Assembly (NCBI GenBank): GCA_901456055.1
Contig: CABDWT010000016.1
Location: 921,360 to 985,359, forward strand
DNA: 64,000 nt
Source: Phytobacter ursingii
Lineage (GTDB): Bacteria > Pseudomonadota > Gammaproteobacteria > Enterobacterales > Enterobacteriaceae
Reading direction: 5' to 3'
Shown: positions 48,310 to 56,867 of the stretch, in pieces
Layout: every line of letters begins with the position of its first letter
Position numbering within the stretch: position 1 is the stretch's first letter
The notes under the pieces: generated by a model
What the model saw: only the letters and a program-made list of their open reading frames with translations
What the model was told of the DNA's origin: nothing
The model's database searches: none
Translations under genes and position numbers: made by a program

Positions 48310-49173
48310 CACCTGTTCTCTGACATCCTCCGCTTAACTGCGGCGGATTCTGCACGTCTGCAGAAAATCACTGGATGTTTTCTGAACAACCCACCCTCCG
48401 TATCTGGCCAGAAACGCGATCCTTTATCCTTCCCGCCGATCATTTATTTACGTTATCCACATATAGATGCAACTGGTTTTCATTCATCTATGCAATCAGA
48501 AGCTTACATGCGTAGTGACCTTTTCTTACTTCAATACAGATCCTTTAAAGTTAAGAGCCTGGGCTCAGTGAATATGCCTTCGCTTGCAGTGTCCTGCGGC
48601 CACGCCGCTCAGAATTGATGCACCCCCCACCGCAAGCGGCGGGTCCCGTCAGTGCTAAATGCCGGAATCTCAGCGCGTCTCCAGCCCTGAAAAGCAGCCC
48701 CGCCCCGGGCCAGAGGCCCGGAACAACGCCGCTTTAAAAGGGATGATGTAACTAAATCTGTACCGCTTTAAGAATTATCGCGGACACACCATCAAACACG
48801 CTCGTAGTTCGCGTAAACGCTCACACGCGGAGATACGCCCCGTCAGCGGCCTTTGGCCTTGACGTGACCACTCCGACCGCGCACAGAAGCTCCTGAGTCG
48901 CTTTCAGCGGGTTATGGCTTAGCAGGGTGAGGGGGTTAATAGCGATCATCTATCATGAAGCCGGCTTCGCCGGGTCCTCCGGCGGATTCCAGATCAGTGC
49001 CGTATTCAGCATGATTGCCGCCGGCATGTGCCTGCGGCACATTCAGGGTCGCGCTGCGCACAGCTCGCGCTCCTGTCTGCCTAAAGTTGTTACCTGACTG
49101 GATGCGTGTGAATTGTCAATTTTACCGTATGCGCAATAATGGAACGGATAACTTCTGAGAAAAAAGGGACATC
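48310..49173. other. oriR of the second replicon and downstream non-coding region
   Basis: No gene. TTATCCACA, a perfect DnaA box, lies at 48453-48461, about 145 bases after repA, as in IncFII/IncB-type oriR. 48580-49080 is GC-rich with CCGGCTTCGCCGG-type short hairpins and no frame with a ribosome binding site. Confidence 0.65.
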
Positions 49174-50232
49174 ATGCTTCATCACTGTCAGGCAAGGTCA
49201 GTGGATGACATCTATCTGGAGGATATCATCCACATTATTCATCCGGAGACGGCAGCGCATTACCTGGCTGACACAGCTCTGCCAAACCGGAATATCCCGG
49301 TGTGGGATTTACCCCAGGGCTACAACGCCTTTGTTAACCAGTACAATGCGTTTCACTATCAGCATCCATGGATGGCATACAGCGACGCGCTGGCCGATAT
49401 CAAAGCCGGGAAAGTCGTTCTGCTGAGAAAAAACATAACAGCTATCCCTGTCACTGGTGTGCTGACATCATCAGGAAATATCGAGGATGGCCTTCCACTC
49501 CCCCTTTATTCGCGTCTCCACTACATCATTAGTCAACAACTAAAACGCCAGGTCTATTCCGTTCGTCCTGCGGTACCGGTGCAACATGCTCAGTCAGCAA
49601 AAACCATTAACAGTAAATCCGCCGGTCGGCTTCTCGCTGCGGGTGGTGTTTATAACGGCAATATCGATGGGTTCAAAAAGACCGCAGAGCAGCTCGGTGG
49701 TGATGCGCCTGCAGGTTATGCTCAGGTCATGGATAACAAAGGTTTATTTATTACCGCCGCGTCTGTAGCGGCCGGGCTGACGATGGGAAGGATGCGTTTT
49801 CCTGAGCTGGAAGAGCTGGAACAATTCGGGGCCAGAGGCACAGTATCAGGCAGGCCATTCGATCCTGATAAAGCGGGCGGCCCGATTGAAGACCTGACGA
49901 CGGATGGCGTGAATATCACCCACGAAGGTATAGCAATTGTTGAGAAACACACGTCACGATTTGGTGAAGACCCAGGAAATGAGTTCATGATTAACAGGCT
50001 AAAAAAGATAGCCGATGGAGAAATCCCCCATGAACAAGTAGATTTAAATTACTATACTCATGAATGTCGTGAATATCAGCGTTATTGTAATTTAGGATGG
50101 GAAACCGGCGCTCCTGCAGATAATCTCGAAGCCCATGAGTTGTGGAACAATACCCACACCGCTACTCTTGAAGATTACAAGTTAAAAGGTGAGGTAGAAG
50201 ACCTCTATCATCCGGATGCACCACTATGGTAA
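49174..50232 (+). CDS. Stand-alone polymorphic-toxin-like protein, 352 aa
   Basis: Start at the ATG at 49174 (MLHHCQARSVDDIYLEDIIH), preceded by AAAAAAGGGACATC. The N-terminal 190 residues are not recognised and carry no signal peptide. Residues about 205-225 (LFITAASVAAGLTMGRM) form a hydrophobic segment. The C-terminal 120 residues (FDPDKAGGPIEDLTTDGVNI, RFGEDPGNEFMINRLKKIAD, LNYYTHECREYQRYCNLGWE, HELWNNTHTATLEDYKL, LYHPDA) match a toxin domain known at the C termini of CdiA and Rhs effectors. Its gene overlaps a small downstream gene, the usual effector-immunity order. Confidence 0.65.
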   Translation: MLHHCQARSVDDIYLEDIIHIIHPETAAHYLADTALPNRNIPVWDLPQGYNAFVNQYNAFHYQHPWMAYSDALADIKAGKVVLLRKNITAIPVTGVLTSSGNIEDGLPLPLYSRLHYIISQQLKRQVYSVRPAVPVQHAQSAKTINSKSAGRLLAAGGVYNGNIDGFKKTAEQLGGDAPAGYAQVMDNKGLFITAASVAAGLTMGRMRFPELEELEQFGARGTVSGRPFDPDKAGGPIEDLTTDGVNITHEGIAIVEKHTSRFGEDPGNEFMINRLKKIADGEIPHEQVDLNYYTHECREYQRYCNLGWETGAPADNLEAHELWNNTHTATLEDYKLKGEVEDLYHPDAPLW

Positions 50233-50498
50233 ATAAAACAGAACTGAATATCCTGAAACTTCTGGCCTCCAGAGAGGACGTTAACTGGACCTGGTACAAC
50301 CTGGACCGGGCGATGACCAGCAGAAAAATGGAGGGTGTTGGTAACGTTGCGAGGCTTGTCGATAATCTTTCTAAAGCCGGACTGGTAGATACCGTCCCAA
50401 GCGGAAACCCATCCGGAATGGATTACTACCGCGTATCAGAATCTGGCCACCTCTTTCTGAAAAGCATCAAAGAGGAATACCAGGCCGATTTGCCATAA
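50226..50498 (+). CDS. Putative immunity/cognate partner of the toxin, wHTH-like
   Basis: Overlaps the toxin stop by seven bases. The 90-residue product (MVNKTELNILKLLASREDVN...) has a winged-helix-like pattern: helix, helix (VARLVDNLSKAGLVDTV) and a beta wing (DYYRVSESGHLFLKS). By position it should be the immunity protein for the C-terminal toxin domain; the fold would also suit a transcriptional regulator. Family unrecognised. Confidence 0.55.
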   Translation: MVNKTELNILKLLASREDVNWTWYNLDRAMTSRKMEGVGNVARLVDNLSKAGLVDTVPSGNPSGMDYYRVSESGHLFLKSIKEEYQADLP

Positions 50499-50823
50499 CG
50501 CGTCATTTTACGCCCTAATGGAAAGGGATTTGCGCCGTTTCCGGTGTTTTTAGAGTAAAAGAGTGACCTTAAAACCCCGAAAACTACCGGAAACGCACCT
50601 GATGAATTTTAACGAAATGCATGGCTATGCACTATCGTGCCCAGGTAGAATTCTTGCAGGAGTCCTGTAGGCTAAATCGTTATCCGTCAACCACTCCAGC
50701 GACCCTGTTGGCAACTGTCTTCCAAACCGTTTCTGAATTCTTTCCTTGAAGCACTGCACGTCAGGCGGACGCAGGGGCAGGGAACGTTTGAACAGATCCT
50801 CGACATGGTAGAGAGTGAACTAC
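50499..50823. other. Intergenic region
   Basis: No gene with a ribosome binding site. AATGGAAAGGGATTTGCGCC and related words near 50520-50600 are not obvious repeats. Confidence 0.35.
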
Positions 50824-51045
50824 ATGCAACAACGAAATGAGCCACCAAAGCTGAGTATAGGGCGACGAATATTCCATTCGTTGCTTGAAACCGGAGTTGC
50901 AATCATGGGGGGATTGCTTTTCTTCTTATGCTGCTACTGGTTCTTTCATTACGAAACCTGGCATGAACGCATTATTGCAATTAGCCTGTCGGTGCTGGTT
51001 GTAGCAATCATCATCAAAATCCTGCCGGAAAGACCTAACCAATAA
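50824..51045 (+). CDS. Small inner-membrane protein, 73 aa
   Basis: Start at the ATG at 50824 (MQQRNEPPKLSIGRR), or three codons earlier. Two membrane helices (VAIMGGLLFFLCCYWFF and IIAISLSVLVVAIIIKIL) with a cytosolic basic N terminus. A terminator follows after four bases. Function unknown. Confidence 0.5.
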   Translation: MQQRNEPPKLSIGRRIFHSLLETGVAIMGGLLFFLCCYWFFHYETWHERIIAISLSVLVVAIIIKILPERPNQ

Positions 51046-51049
51046 AAAA

Positions 51050-51072
51050 TGGCCGCGCAATGCGGCCTTTTA
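51050..51072. terminator. Rho-independent terminator between convergent genes
   Basis: GGCCGCGCAATGCGGCC followed by TTTT on the plus strand and preceded by an A run, so it can work in both directions. Confidence 0.85.
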
Positions 51073-51534
51073 GCAATGGAACGACGGCGCAGCAGATCCA
51101 CTCAGCTTATCTGCTCCGGGCTCTCTGCAGTGGGTCAGATATAACGACTGGCTGAACAGGGGGAGGTATACTGGATCTTCCTCAACCTCTCTGCAGCGTT
51201 TCATAACCGTACCCTGCTGATGCGCTGTACGACCTGTTTCGCTGAACAGGTGGAACATGGCTTCATAGAAAATCACATCGTTACGTAAACCACAAACATC
51301 TGCGTGGTCCATTCCCTCGAGCTGCCGGCATTGTATGGCCAGTTCAATGAACCGGATGGTGTATTCGTATTTGTCATTATCGAGCTGTAACGACATAAAG
51401 CATTCGATTTCTGCAGGGTTAAGCGCCACATAGCGCCCGGAATGCGCAATGGCGTTGGAACGCGCGCGGCCGGTGGGATGTGTGATATGTCTGTTTATCC
51501 CGGCACAAATTGCCTGTCCAGTTTTGCTGCTCAT
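51070..51534 (-). CDS. Hypothetical plasmid protein, 154 aa
   Basis: ATG at 51534 with AGAGGATCTCTG upstream. The product starts MSSKTGQAICAGINRHITHP and has a helical middle (VALNPAEIECFMSLQLDNDK, FIELAIQCRQLEGMD) without membrane segments. No family recognised; its length and clean ribosome binding site support it. It is next to the transposon boundary but outside it. Confidence 0.5.
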   Translation of the reverse strand: MSSKTGQAICAGINRHITHPTGRARSNAIAHSGRYVALNPAEIECFMSLQLDNDKYEYTIRFIELAIQCRQLEGMDHADVCGLRNDVIFYEAMFHLFSETGRTAHQQGTVMKRCREVEEDPVYLPLFSQSLYLTHCREPGADKLSGSAAPSFHC

Positions 51535-51633
51535 CAGAGATCCTCTGTTTGTTCTCGGTGGAAATATCGTGGTTGCACGTTCAGCCGGCGCCGACGTATC
51601 AGCTGAAATACCGGATAAGGCTCAGCACTATGA

Positions 51634-51655
51634 GGGGTCGTCTCAGAAAACGGAA
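51634..51655 (+). repeat. Outer part of Tn21-type terminal inverted repeat, left
   Basis: GGGGTCGTCTCAGAAAACGG, then AA, is the outer part of the 38-bp terminal repeat of Tn21-family transposons. It is broken off here by the IS5075-type element; the inner part resumes at 52985. Confidence 0.88.
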
Positions 51656-52984
51656 TCTATGGTCACTCCCGTTTTTGCAACACCGATTTTGACGACAAGT
51701 TGGCTTGCTTGAATCTATCCGGCGTCTGAATGGGATTTTATTCCCGCGCCTTGATGAGTTCCGCGCCTGATGAACCTCCAGAAAATATACGGCTTCAATG
51801 AGCCTTTCCGTTTTACAGGTTCCTCAACAGGCCGGTGGGCCGTTAGTATCATCAATATCAGTATTCGCAAAACCAGATCAGTAATTCTTTAAACCGGTGT
51901 ATTTCTGCCGTTATGCTACATAAGTTTGCTGTCGTGCCGTTAGGGCCCAGGCTATTCTGGCCAGCTTGTTTGCCAGAGCACAAGTGACGACAAAGTTGCT
52001 TTTCCGGCACAGTAAATCCCTGACCCAATCGGCCAATTTGCCAGACTGGTGTTCCAGTTTTTGTATGAATACCCTGGCACATTGAACCAACAAAGTTCGG
52101 ATCTTTTTATTACCTCGCTTACTAATTCCCAGCAATGTCGTCCTACCTCCCGTGCTGTACTGCCGAGGTACAAGCCCTGTTGCCGCCGCAAAGTCACGGC
52201 TGCTGGCGTACTGCTTCCCGTCGCCAATCTCAGTTGAAATAGTACTCGCTGTCAGTGTTCCGACGCAGGGAATGCTCAGCAAGCGCTGTCCAACCTCATC
52301 TTCGTCCAACTTTCGTTTCAACTGGGATTCCAAATCTTTAATCTGCTCAACAAGATAGTGATAATGCTGTTGTAATTTCAGCAATAACTGGCTGAGGTAA
52401 AGAGGCAAACTATTATCCTCAAGAATGGTACTCAGTCGGCTAATAACGGCAGCTCCTCGGGGAACGCTAATGCCAAATTCCAGCAGAAAAGCATGCATTT
52501 GATTGGTTGTTTTTACCTTATCCTGAACCAGGGATTCACGGACACGATGCAGAGCCCGCATTGCCTGCTGAGATTCCGTTCTGGGCTGCACAAAACGCAT
52601 AGACGGACGCGATGCAGCTTCACAAATAGCTTCGGCGTCGACAAAGTCGTTTTTATTGCTTTTAACGAACGGGCGGACAAATTGTGGTGATATCAGCTTT
52701 GGGGAATGCCCCAACTCTTCCAACTTGCGTGCCATAAAGTGAGAACCGCCACAGGCTTCCATTGCGATGGTTGTAGCGGGGCATGTCGCCAAAAATTCGA
52801 TCAACTTTGGCCGGGTAAATTTTTTACGGTAAACAGCCTTCCCGCGACGATCCTGGCAATGAATATGGAAAGAGTTTTTACCCAGATCGATACCAATGAG
52901 CGCAATGTTTTCCATGATAGTTCTCCGAATGAAAGCCTGTCCTCAGCATAGTACCGGGAAGGAGGGAGTGACCATCTCATTAAA
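51656..52984 (-). mobile_element. IS5075/IS4321-type element inserted in transposon end
   Basis: About 1.33 kb with subterminal inverted repeats (GGTCACTCCC and GGGAGTGACC) and one transposase read leftward. IS4321/IS5075 are known to insert at one place in 38-bp Tn21-type repeats; here they split GGGGTCGTCTCAGAAAACGGAA from AATCGTACGCTAAG. The second copy at 63384 occupies the equivalent site in the opposite repeat. Confidence 0.9.
51911..52915 (-). CDS. IS5075/IS4321-type transposase (IS110 family), 334 aa
   Basis: MENIALIGIDLGKNSFHIHC with catalytic Asp, TIAMEACGGSHFMA, KSNKNDFVDAEAICEAASRP and the C-terminal LLSIPCVGTLTASTISTEIG and AAATGLVPRQYSTGGRTTLL form a full IS1111-subgroup DEDD transposase with no breaks. 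Targets the terminal repeats of Tn21-like transposons. Likely active in form. Confidence 0.93.
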   Translation of the reverse strand: MENIALIGIDLGKNSFHIHCQDRRGKAVYRKKFTRPKLIEFLATCPATTIAMEACGGSHFMARKLEELGHSPKLISPQFVRPFVKSNKNDFVDAEAICEAASRPSMRFVQPRTESQQAMRALHRVRESLVQDKVKTTNQMHAFLLEFGISVPRGAAVISRLSTILEDNSLPLYLSQLLLKLQQHYHYLVEQIKDLESQLKRKLDEDEVGQRLLSIPCVGTLTASTISTEIGDGKQYASSRDFAAATGLVPRQYSTGGRTTLLGISKRGNKKIRTLLVQCARVFIQKLEHQSGKLADWVRDLLCRKSNFVVTCALANKLARIAWALTARQQTYVA

Positions 52985-52998
52985 AATCGTACGCTAAG
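52985..52998 (+). repeat. Inner part of left Tn21-type terminal repeat
   Basis: AATCGTACGCTAAG, the inner end of the repeat begun at 51634. Removing the IS restores a repeat of about 36-38 bases. Confidence 0.85.
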
Positions 52999-53035
52999 AC
53001 CGGTTTGGCTAGCCGGGTAGTAGGAGTCCCATTAG

Positions 53036-53995
53036 TCACGCCTGCCGGGCTGCGGCTTGGTCTGGTTGAGAACTCGGTTCTTTGTGGCGATGATCCACGA
53101 AGTTGCACCCATCGACGCTGTGCTCACAGGCAACAATCTCCAGTTGCAGCGTCGTATGGAAGATGCTGAATCGGTCAGCCAGCAACAACTTGAGGGTTTT
53201 GAGCAACTCGTCGGGCCCTATTTCCGGCGCATACACGATATGAGCGGTCATGCTGACCTTGCCGCTCGTGAGCGCCCATACGTGCAAGTCATGCAGCCCT
53301 GTCACGCCTGGCACGGCCTGAACAGATGCCATCAAGGCTCCCATGTCAATGCCGTCTGGGACTCCCTCCAGCAAGACATTCAGGCTTTCCTTGAGTAGCA
53401 GCCAAGTTCGTGGCAGCACCCAAAGCCCAATTGCCACGGCGACGACCGCATCTACCCACACCCAGCCGGTGAATCGGATGACCAGCGCAGCTCCGATCAC
53501 GCCGATGGAGCCAAGCATGTCGCTCCAGACCTCCAGATAAGCGCCTTTGACGTTGAGGCTCTTGTCCTTGCCGCCCTGAAGCATACGCATGCTGATGAGG
53601 TTGACGATCAGACCCAGCACTGCTACCACCAGCATCCCGCTGGACTGAACCTGCGCTGGCTCGCGCAAACGCTGCCAGCCCTCATACAGGATGTAGCCAG
53701 CGACGCCGAAGAGCAACAGGGCGTTGAATGCGGCCGCAAGGATTTCGAAGCGGTAGTAGCCATAGGTGCGCTTGGCATCGGCTGGCCGTCTCGCCACCCG
53801 TACAGCCGCCAAGGCGATGGCCAGCGCCGCTGCATCCGTGAACATGTGCGCCGCATCTGAGAGCAGGGCCAGGCTGTTGAAAACAATGCCTGCGGCGACT
53901 TCGGCCAGCAGGAAGCTTCCGGTCAGCGCCAGGGCGATCCAGAGCGATTTTTCATTGCGCTCGCTGGGTAGGGCATGGGAGTGATTGGTGCTCAT
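53036..53995 (-). CDS. Cation diffusion facilitator (CzcD/ZitB-like) metal exporter
   Basis: Start at 53995 (MSTNHSHALPSERNEKSLWI) after AAGGACGAAG; 319 residues. Six membrane helices; LLSDAAHMFTDAAALAIAL and the later VWVDAVVAVAIGLWVL hold the HxxxD-type zinc sites, and the cytosolic C-terminal domain includes LHDLHVWALTSGKVSMTAHI. A His-rich tail follows (ACEHSVDGCNFVDHRHKEP). CDF proteins exchange Zn2+, Cd2+ or Co2+ for protons. It lies between the transposon end and the resolvase; metal specificity cannot be read. Confidence 0.9.
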   Translation of the reverse strand: MSTNHSHALPSERNEKSLWIALALTGSFLLAEVAAGIVFNSLALLSDAAHMFTDAAALAIALAAVRVARRPADAKRTYGYYRFEILAAAFNALLLFGVAGYILYEGWQRLREPAQVQSSGMLVVAVLGLIVNLISMRMLQGGKDKSLNVKGAYLEVWSDMLGSIGVIGAALVIRFTGWVWVDAVVAVAIGLWVLPRTWLLLKESLNVLLEGVPDGIDMGALMASVQAVPGVTGLHDLHVWALTSGKVSMTAHIVYAPEIGPDELLKTLKLLLADRFSIFHTTLQLEIVACEHSVDGCNFVDHRHKEPSSQPDQAAARQA

Positions 53996-54014
53996 CTTCG
54001 TCCTTCTTCTGAGT

Positions 54015-54581
54015 TCATTTTTGTTCAGCGTGACCGGAAGCCGGCACCCAGCGATACAACGTCGGGATTGAGACCCCGAGGTTCTTGGCCACGTCCTTGG
54101 GAGCGATCCCGCTGGCGAGCAGTTTCTTGGCCGATTCAATCTTGCTTTTGGTCATCTTCGGTTTGCGTCCTCCCTTGCGGCCTGACAGCCGGGCGACCGC
54201 CAATCCTGCACGGGTCCGCTCCACCGTCAGCTCGCGCTCCATTTCGGCGAGGCTGGCCATGACGTGAAAGAAGAACCGTCCCGACGGCGTGCCGGTGTCG
54301 ATGGCGTCGGTGAGACTCTTGAACTGGATGCTCTGCTTGTGCAACTCGCTGACCAGATCGACCAATTGCTTGACGCTACGGCCCAGGCGATCCAGCTTCC
54401 AGACGACCAGCGTGTCTCCCTTGCGTAGCATTTCAAGCGCCTTGGCCAAGCCGGGGCGCTCGGCTCTCGTGCCGCTTAATTTGTCCTCAAAGAGCTTTTG
54501 GCACCCGGCCTGGGTCAAGGCCTCTCGCTGTAGCTCCAGGTTCTGATCCTGCGTCGAGACGCGCGCATAGCCGACGAGCAT
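54015..54581 (-). CDS. Serine resolvase/invertase
   Basis: Start at 54581 (MLVGYARVSTQDQNLELQRE), 188 residues. S9 in YARVSTQDQ is the nucleophile; VVWKLDRLGRS and ASLAEMERELTVERTRAGLA are the family core, and a C-terminal HTH (GIAPKDVAKNLGVSIPTLYR) binds DNA. It is probably the TnpR of the Tn3/Tn21-like host transposon. Its recombination site should be upstream of the operon, around 54900-55040, next to the Tn402-type repeat. Confidence 0.9.
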   Translation of the reverse strand: MLVGYARVSTQDQNLELQREALTQAGCQKLFEDKLSGTRAERPGLAKALEMLRKGDTLVVWKLDRLGRSVKQLVDLVSELHKQSIQFKSLTDAIDTGTPSGRFFFHVMASLAEMERELTVERTRAGLAVARLSGRKGGRKPKMTKSKIESAKKLLASGIAPKDVAKNLGVSIPTLYRWVPASGHAEQK

Positions 54582-54588
54582 GGCACGG

Positions 54589-54885
54589 TCAGACCGCTGC
54601 CTTGCCGCACTGAGCGCAAAACTTCGTACCCGGTTGCAGTGTGGTTCCGCATTGCGCGCAAGCCGAAGGAACCAACGAAGTCCCGCACTGCTGGCAGAAG
54701 CGAGCGCCTGGCGCGTTAGATGCCTTGCAGTTGGGGCAAGCAAGGCCGCCATTACCCCACCCGCCCGCTGGCGGCCCGCCGCTTCCGTACCCACCGCCAC
54801 CACCGTGATGCCCACCACCGTGATGCCCACCACCGCTGTAACCGCCACCGTGGTGGCCACCGAAAAGTCTGTCAAAAATACCCAT
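54589..54885 (-). CDS. Glycine/histidine-rich double zinc-ribbon protein, 98 aa
   Basis: Start at 54885 (MGIFDRLFGG) after AAAGGAGAAAGACTC. Residues 10-45 are Gly/His-rich, then two zinc ribbons (CPNCKASNAPGARFCQQCG and CAQCGTTLQPGTKFCAQCG) give eight cysteines in CxxC pairs. It is eight bases upstream of the resolvase gene on the same strand, so the two are co-transcribed. The His-rich part could bind metal; function unknown. Confidence 0.75.
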   Translation of the reverse strand: MGIFDRLFGGHHGGGYSGGGHHGGGHHGGGGGYGSGGPPAGGWGNGGLACPNCKASNAPGARFCQQCGTSLVPSACAQCGTTLQPGTKFCAQCGKAAV

Positions 54886-55038
54886 GAGTCTTTCTCCTTT
54901 CGTAAACACGTCAAAGCCACTTGGGGCAGCGGTTGGCTACATCACTATTTCTCGAAACGCGTTGATATGATAAGAATTCAAGAATAAAGTTTCAAGAACT
55001 GTTTTCGAGAATCGCAACGCATTGATTTGCTGTACCGC

Positions 55039-55065
55039 GTGTCATTTTCAGAAGACGACTGCACC
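55039..55065 (+). repeat. Tn402/Tn5053-type terminal inverted repeat (tniA end)
   Basis: TGTCATTTTCAGAAGACGAC, then TGCACCA, matches the 25-bp IR of Tn402/Tn5053-family elements. A related word (ATCAGAAGTCATCTGCACCA) recurs at about 55117-55136, the kind of subterminal TniA-binding repeat seen in this family. It lies just upstream of the resolvase-zinc-ribbon operon, where a res site is expected. Confidence 0.88.
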
Positions 55066-55182
55066 AATTGACGGGGCGTAACGCCAGATGTGCAGGCGAC
55101 TCCTGACAACGCAATATCAGAAGTCATCTGCACCAATCTCGACTATGCTCAATACTCGTGTGCACCAAAGCGAGGTGTGAGC

Positions 55183-56865
55183 ATGGCGTCAGACACATCA
55201 TTGATTGCCGAGCAAGGCGTGGCCACCCTGCCCGATGCGGCTTGGGCGCAGGCCCGGCAACGGGCGGAAATCATCGGGCCGCTGGCAGCGCTTGATGTGG
55301 TCGGGCATGAAGCCGCCGATGCCGCTGCTCACGCGCTTGGCCTGTCCAGGCGGCAGGTGTATGTCCTAATCCGCCGTGCCCGGCAAGGTGCTGGGCTTGT
55401 GACGGACCTGGCTCGCAGCCGATCCGGCGGCGGAAAAGGCAAGGGACGCTTGCCGGAATCAGTTGAGCGCATCATCCGCGAGTTGCTGCAAAAGCGCTTC
55501 CTGACCAAGCAGAAGCGTAGCCTGGCAGCGTTCCACCGCGAGGTCGCGCAGGCTTGCAAAGCGCAAAAGCTGCGGGCGCCGGCGCGCAACACCGTGGCTC
55601 TGCGGATCGCCGGCCTCGATCCGCTCAAGGCCACTCGCCGCCGGGAAGGTCAGGATGCGTCCCGCAGCCTGCAAGGTGTCGGTGGTGAGCCTCCCGCCGT
55701 GACCGCGCCACTGGAACAAGTGCAGATTGATCACACGGTCATCGACCTGATCGTGGTGGACGAGCGCGACCGGCAACCGATTGGCCGTCCGTATCTGACC
55801 ATCGCCATCGACGTGTTTACCCGCTGCGTGCTCGGCATGGTCGTCACGCTGGAAGCGCCGTCATCTGTTTCGGTCGGCCTGTGCCTTGTGCATGTCGCCT
55901 GCGACAAGCGTCCCTGGCTGGAGGGTCTGAACATAGAAATGGAGTGGCCGATGAGCGGCAAGCCCAGGCTGCTCTACCTGGACAACGCGGCCGAGTTCAA
56001 GAGCGAAGCGCTACGCCGAGGCTGCGAGCAGCATGGCATCCGGCTTGACTATCGCCCGCTCGGGCAGCCGCACTACGGCGGCATCGTGGAACGGATCATC
56101 GGCACGGCGATGCAGATGATCCACGACGAATTGCCAGGGACGACCTTCTCCAACCCTGACCAGCGCGGCGACTACGATTCCGAAAACAAGGCCGCCCTGA
56201 CGCTGCGTGAGCTGGAGCGCTGGCTCACATTGGCGGTCGGCACCTACCACGGCTCCGTGCACAACGGCCTGCTCCAGCCGCCGGCAGCGCGCTGGGCCGA
56301 AGCTATCGCGCGGACCGGCGTGCCAACCGTCATCACTCGCACCACGGCTTTTCTGGTCGATTTTCTGCCCATCATCCGCCGCACGCTGACCCGCACCGGC
56401 TTCGTCATCGACCACATCCATTACTACGCCGATGCGCTCAAGCCGTGGATAGCTCGGCGCGACCGCTTGCCTGCGTTCCTGATCCGGCGCGACCCGCGCG
56501 ACATCAGCCGCATTTGGGTGCTGGAGCCGGAGGGGCAGCACTATCTGGAAATTCCATACCGCACCTTGTCGCACCCGGCTGTCACCCTCTGGGAACAACG
56601 ACAGGCGCTGGCGAAATTGCGGCAGCAAGGGCGCGAACAGGTGGATGAGTCGGCGCTGTTTCGCATGATCGGCCAGATGCGCGAAATCGTGTCCACCGCG
56701 CAGAAAGCTACGCGCAAGGCGCGGCGCGACGCGGATCGACGCCAGCATCTCAAGGCAACGGCAGTTCTTTTCAAAACCACGCCACCACCGGACGCGGACA
56801 TGGCTGACCCGCAGGCAGACAACCAGCCACCTGCCAAACCGTTCGACCAGATTGAGGAGTGGTAG
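55183..56865 (+). CDS. tniA: TniA, DDE transposase of Tn5053/Tn402 family
   Basis: Start at 55183 (MASDTSLIAEQGVATLPDA), 560 residues; the upstream frame extension to 55090 covers the terminal repeats and is not coding. It has an HTH (HALGLSRRQVYVLIRRARQG), the integrase core QIDHTVIDLIVVDERDRQPI with the first Asp, LLYLDNAAEFKS with the second, and QPHYGGIVERIIGTAM with Glu. Partner of TniB ATPase. Length and sequence match Tn5053 TniA. Intact. Confidence 0.93.
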   Translation: MASDTSLIAEQGVATLPDAAWAQARQRAEIIGPLAALDVVGHEAADAAAHALGLSRRQVYVLIRRARQGAGLVTDLARSRSGGGKGKGRLPESVERIIRELLQKRFLTKQKRSLAAFHREVAQACKAQKLRAPARNTVALRIAGLDPLKATRRREGQDASRSLQGVGGEPPAVTAPLEQVQIDHTVIDLIVVDERDRQPIGRPYLTIAIDVFTRCVLGMVVTLEAPSSVSVGLCLVHVACDKRPWLEGLNIEMEWPMSGKPRLLYLDNAAEFKSEALRRGCEQHGIRLDYRPLGQPHYGGIVERIIGTAMQMIHDELPGTTFSNPDQRGDYDSENKAALTLRELERWLTLAVGTYHGSVHNGLLQPPAARWAEAIARTGVPTVITRTTAFLVDFLPIIRRTLTRTGFVIDHIHYYADALKPWIARRDRLPAFLIRRDPRDISRIWVLEPEGQHYLEIPYRTLSHPAVTLWEQRQALAKLRQQGREQVDESALFRMIGQMREIVSTAQKATRKARRDADRRQHLKATAVLFKTTPPPDADMADPQADNQPPAKPFDQIEEW

Positions 56866-56867
56866 CC

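Noticed and set aside
54580-54987. Long plus-strand frame over the zinc-ribbon gene
   Set aside because: Shadow of the glycine-rich gene on the other strand; valine/threonine-rich repeats come from GGTGG codons read in reverse.
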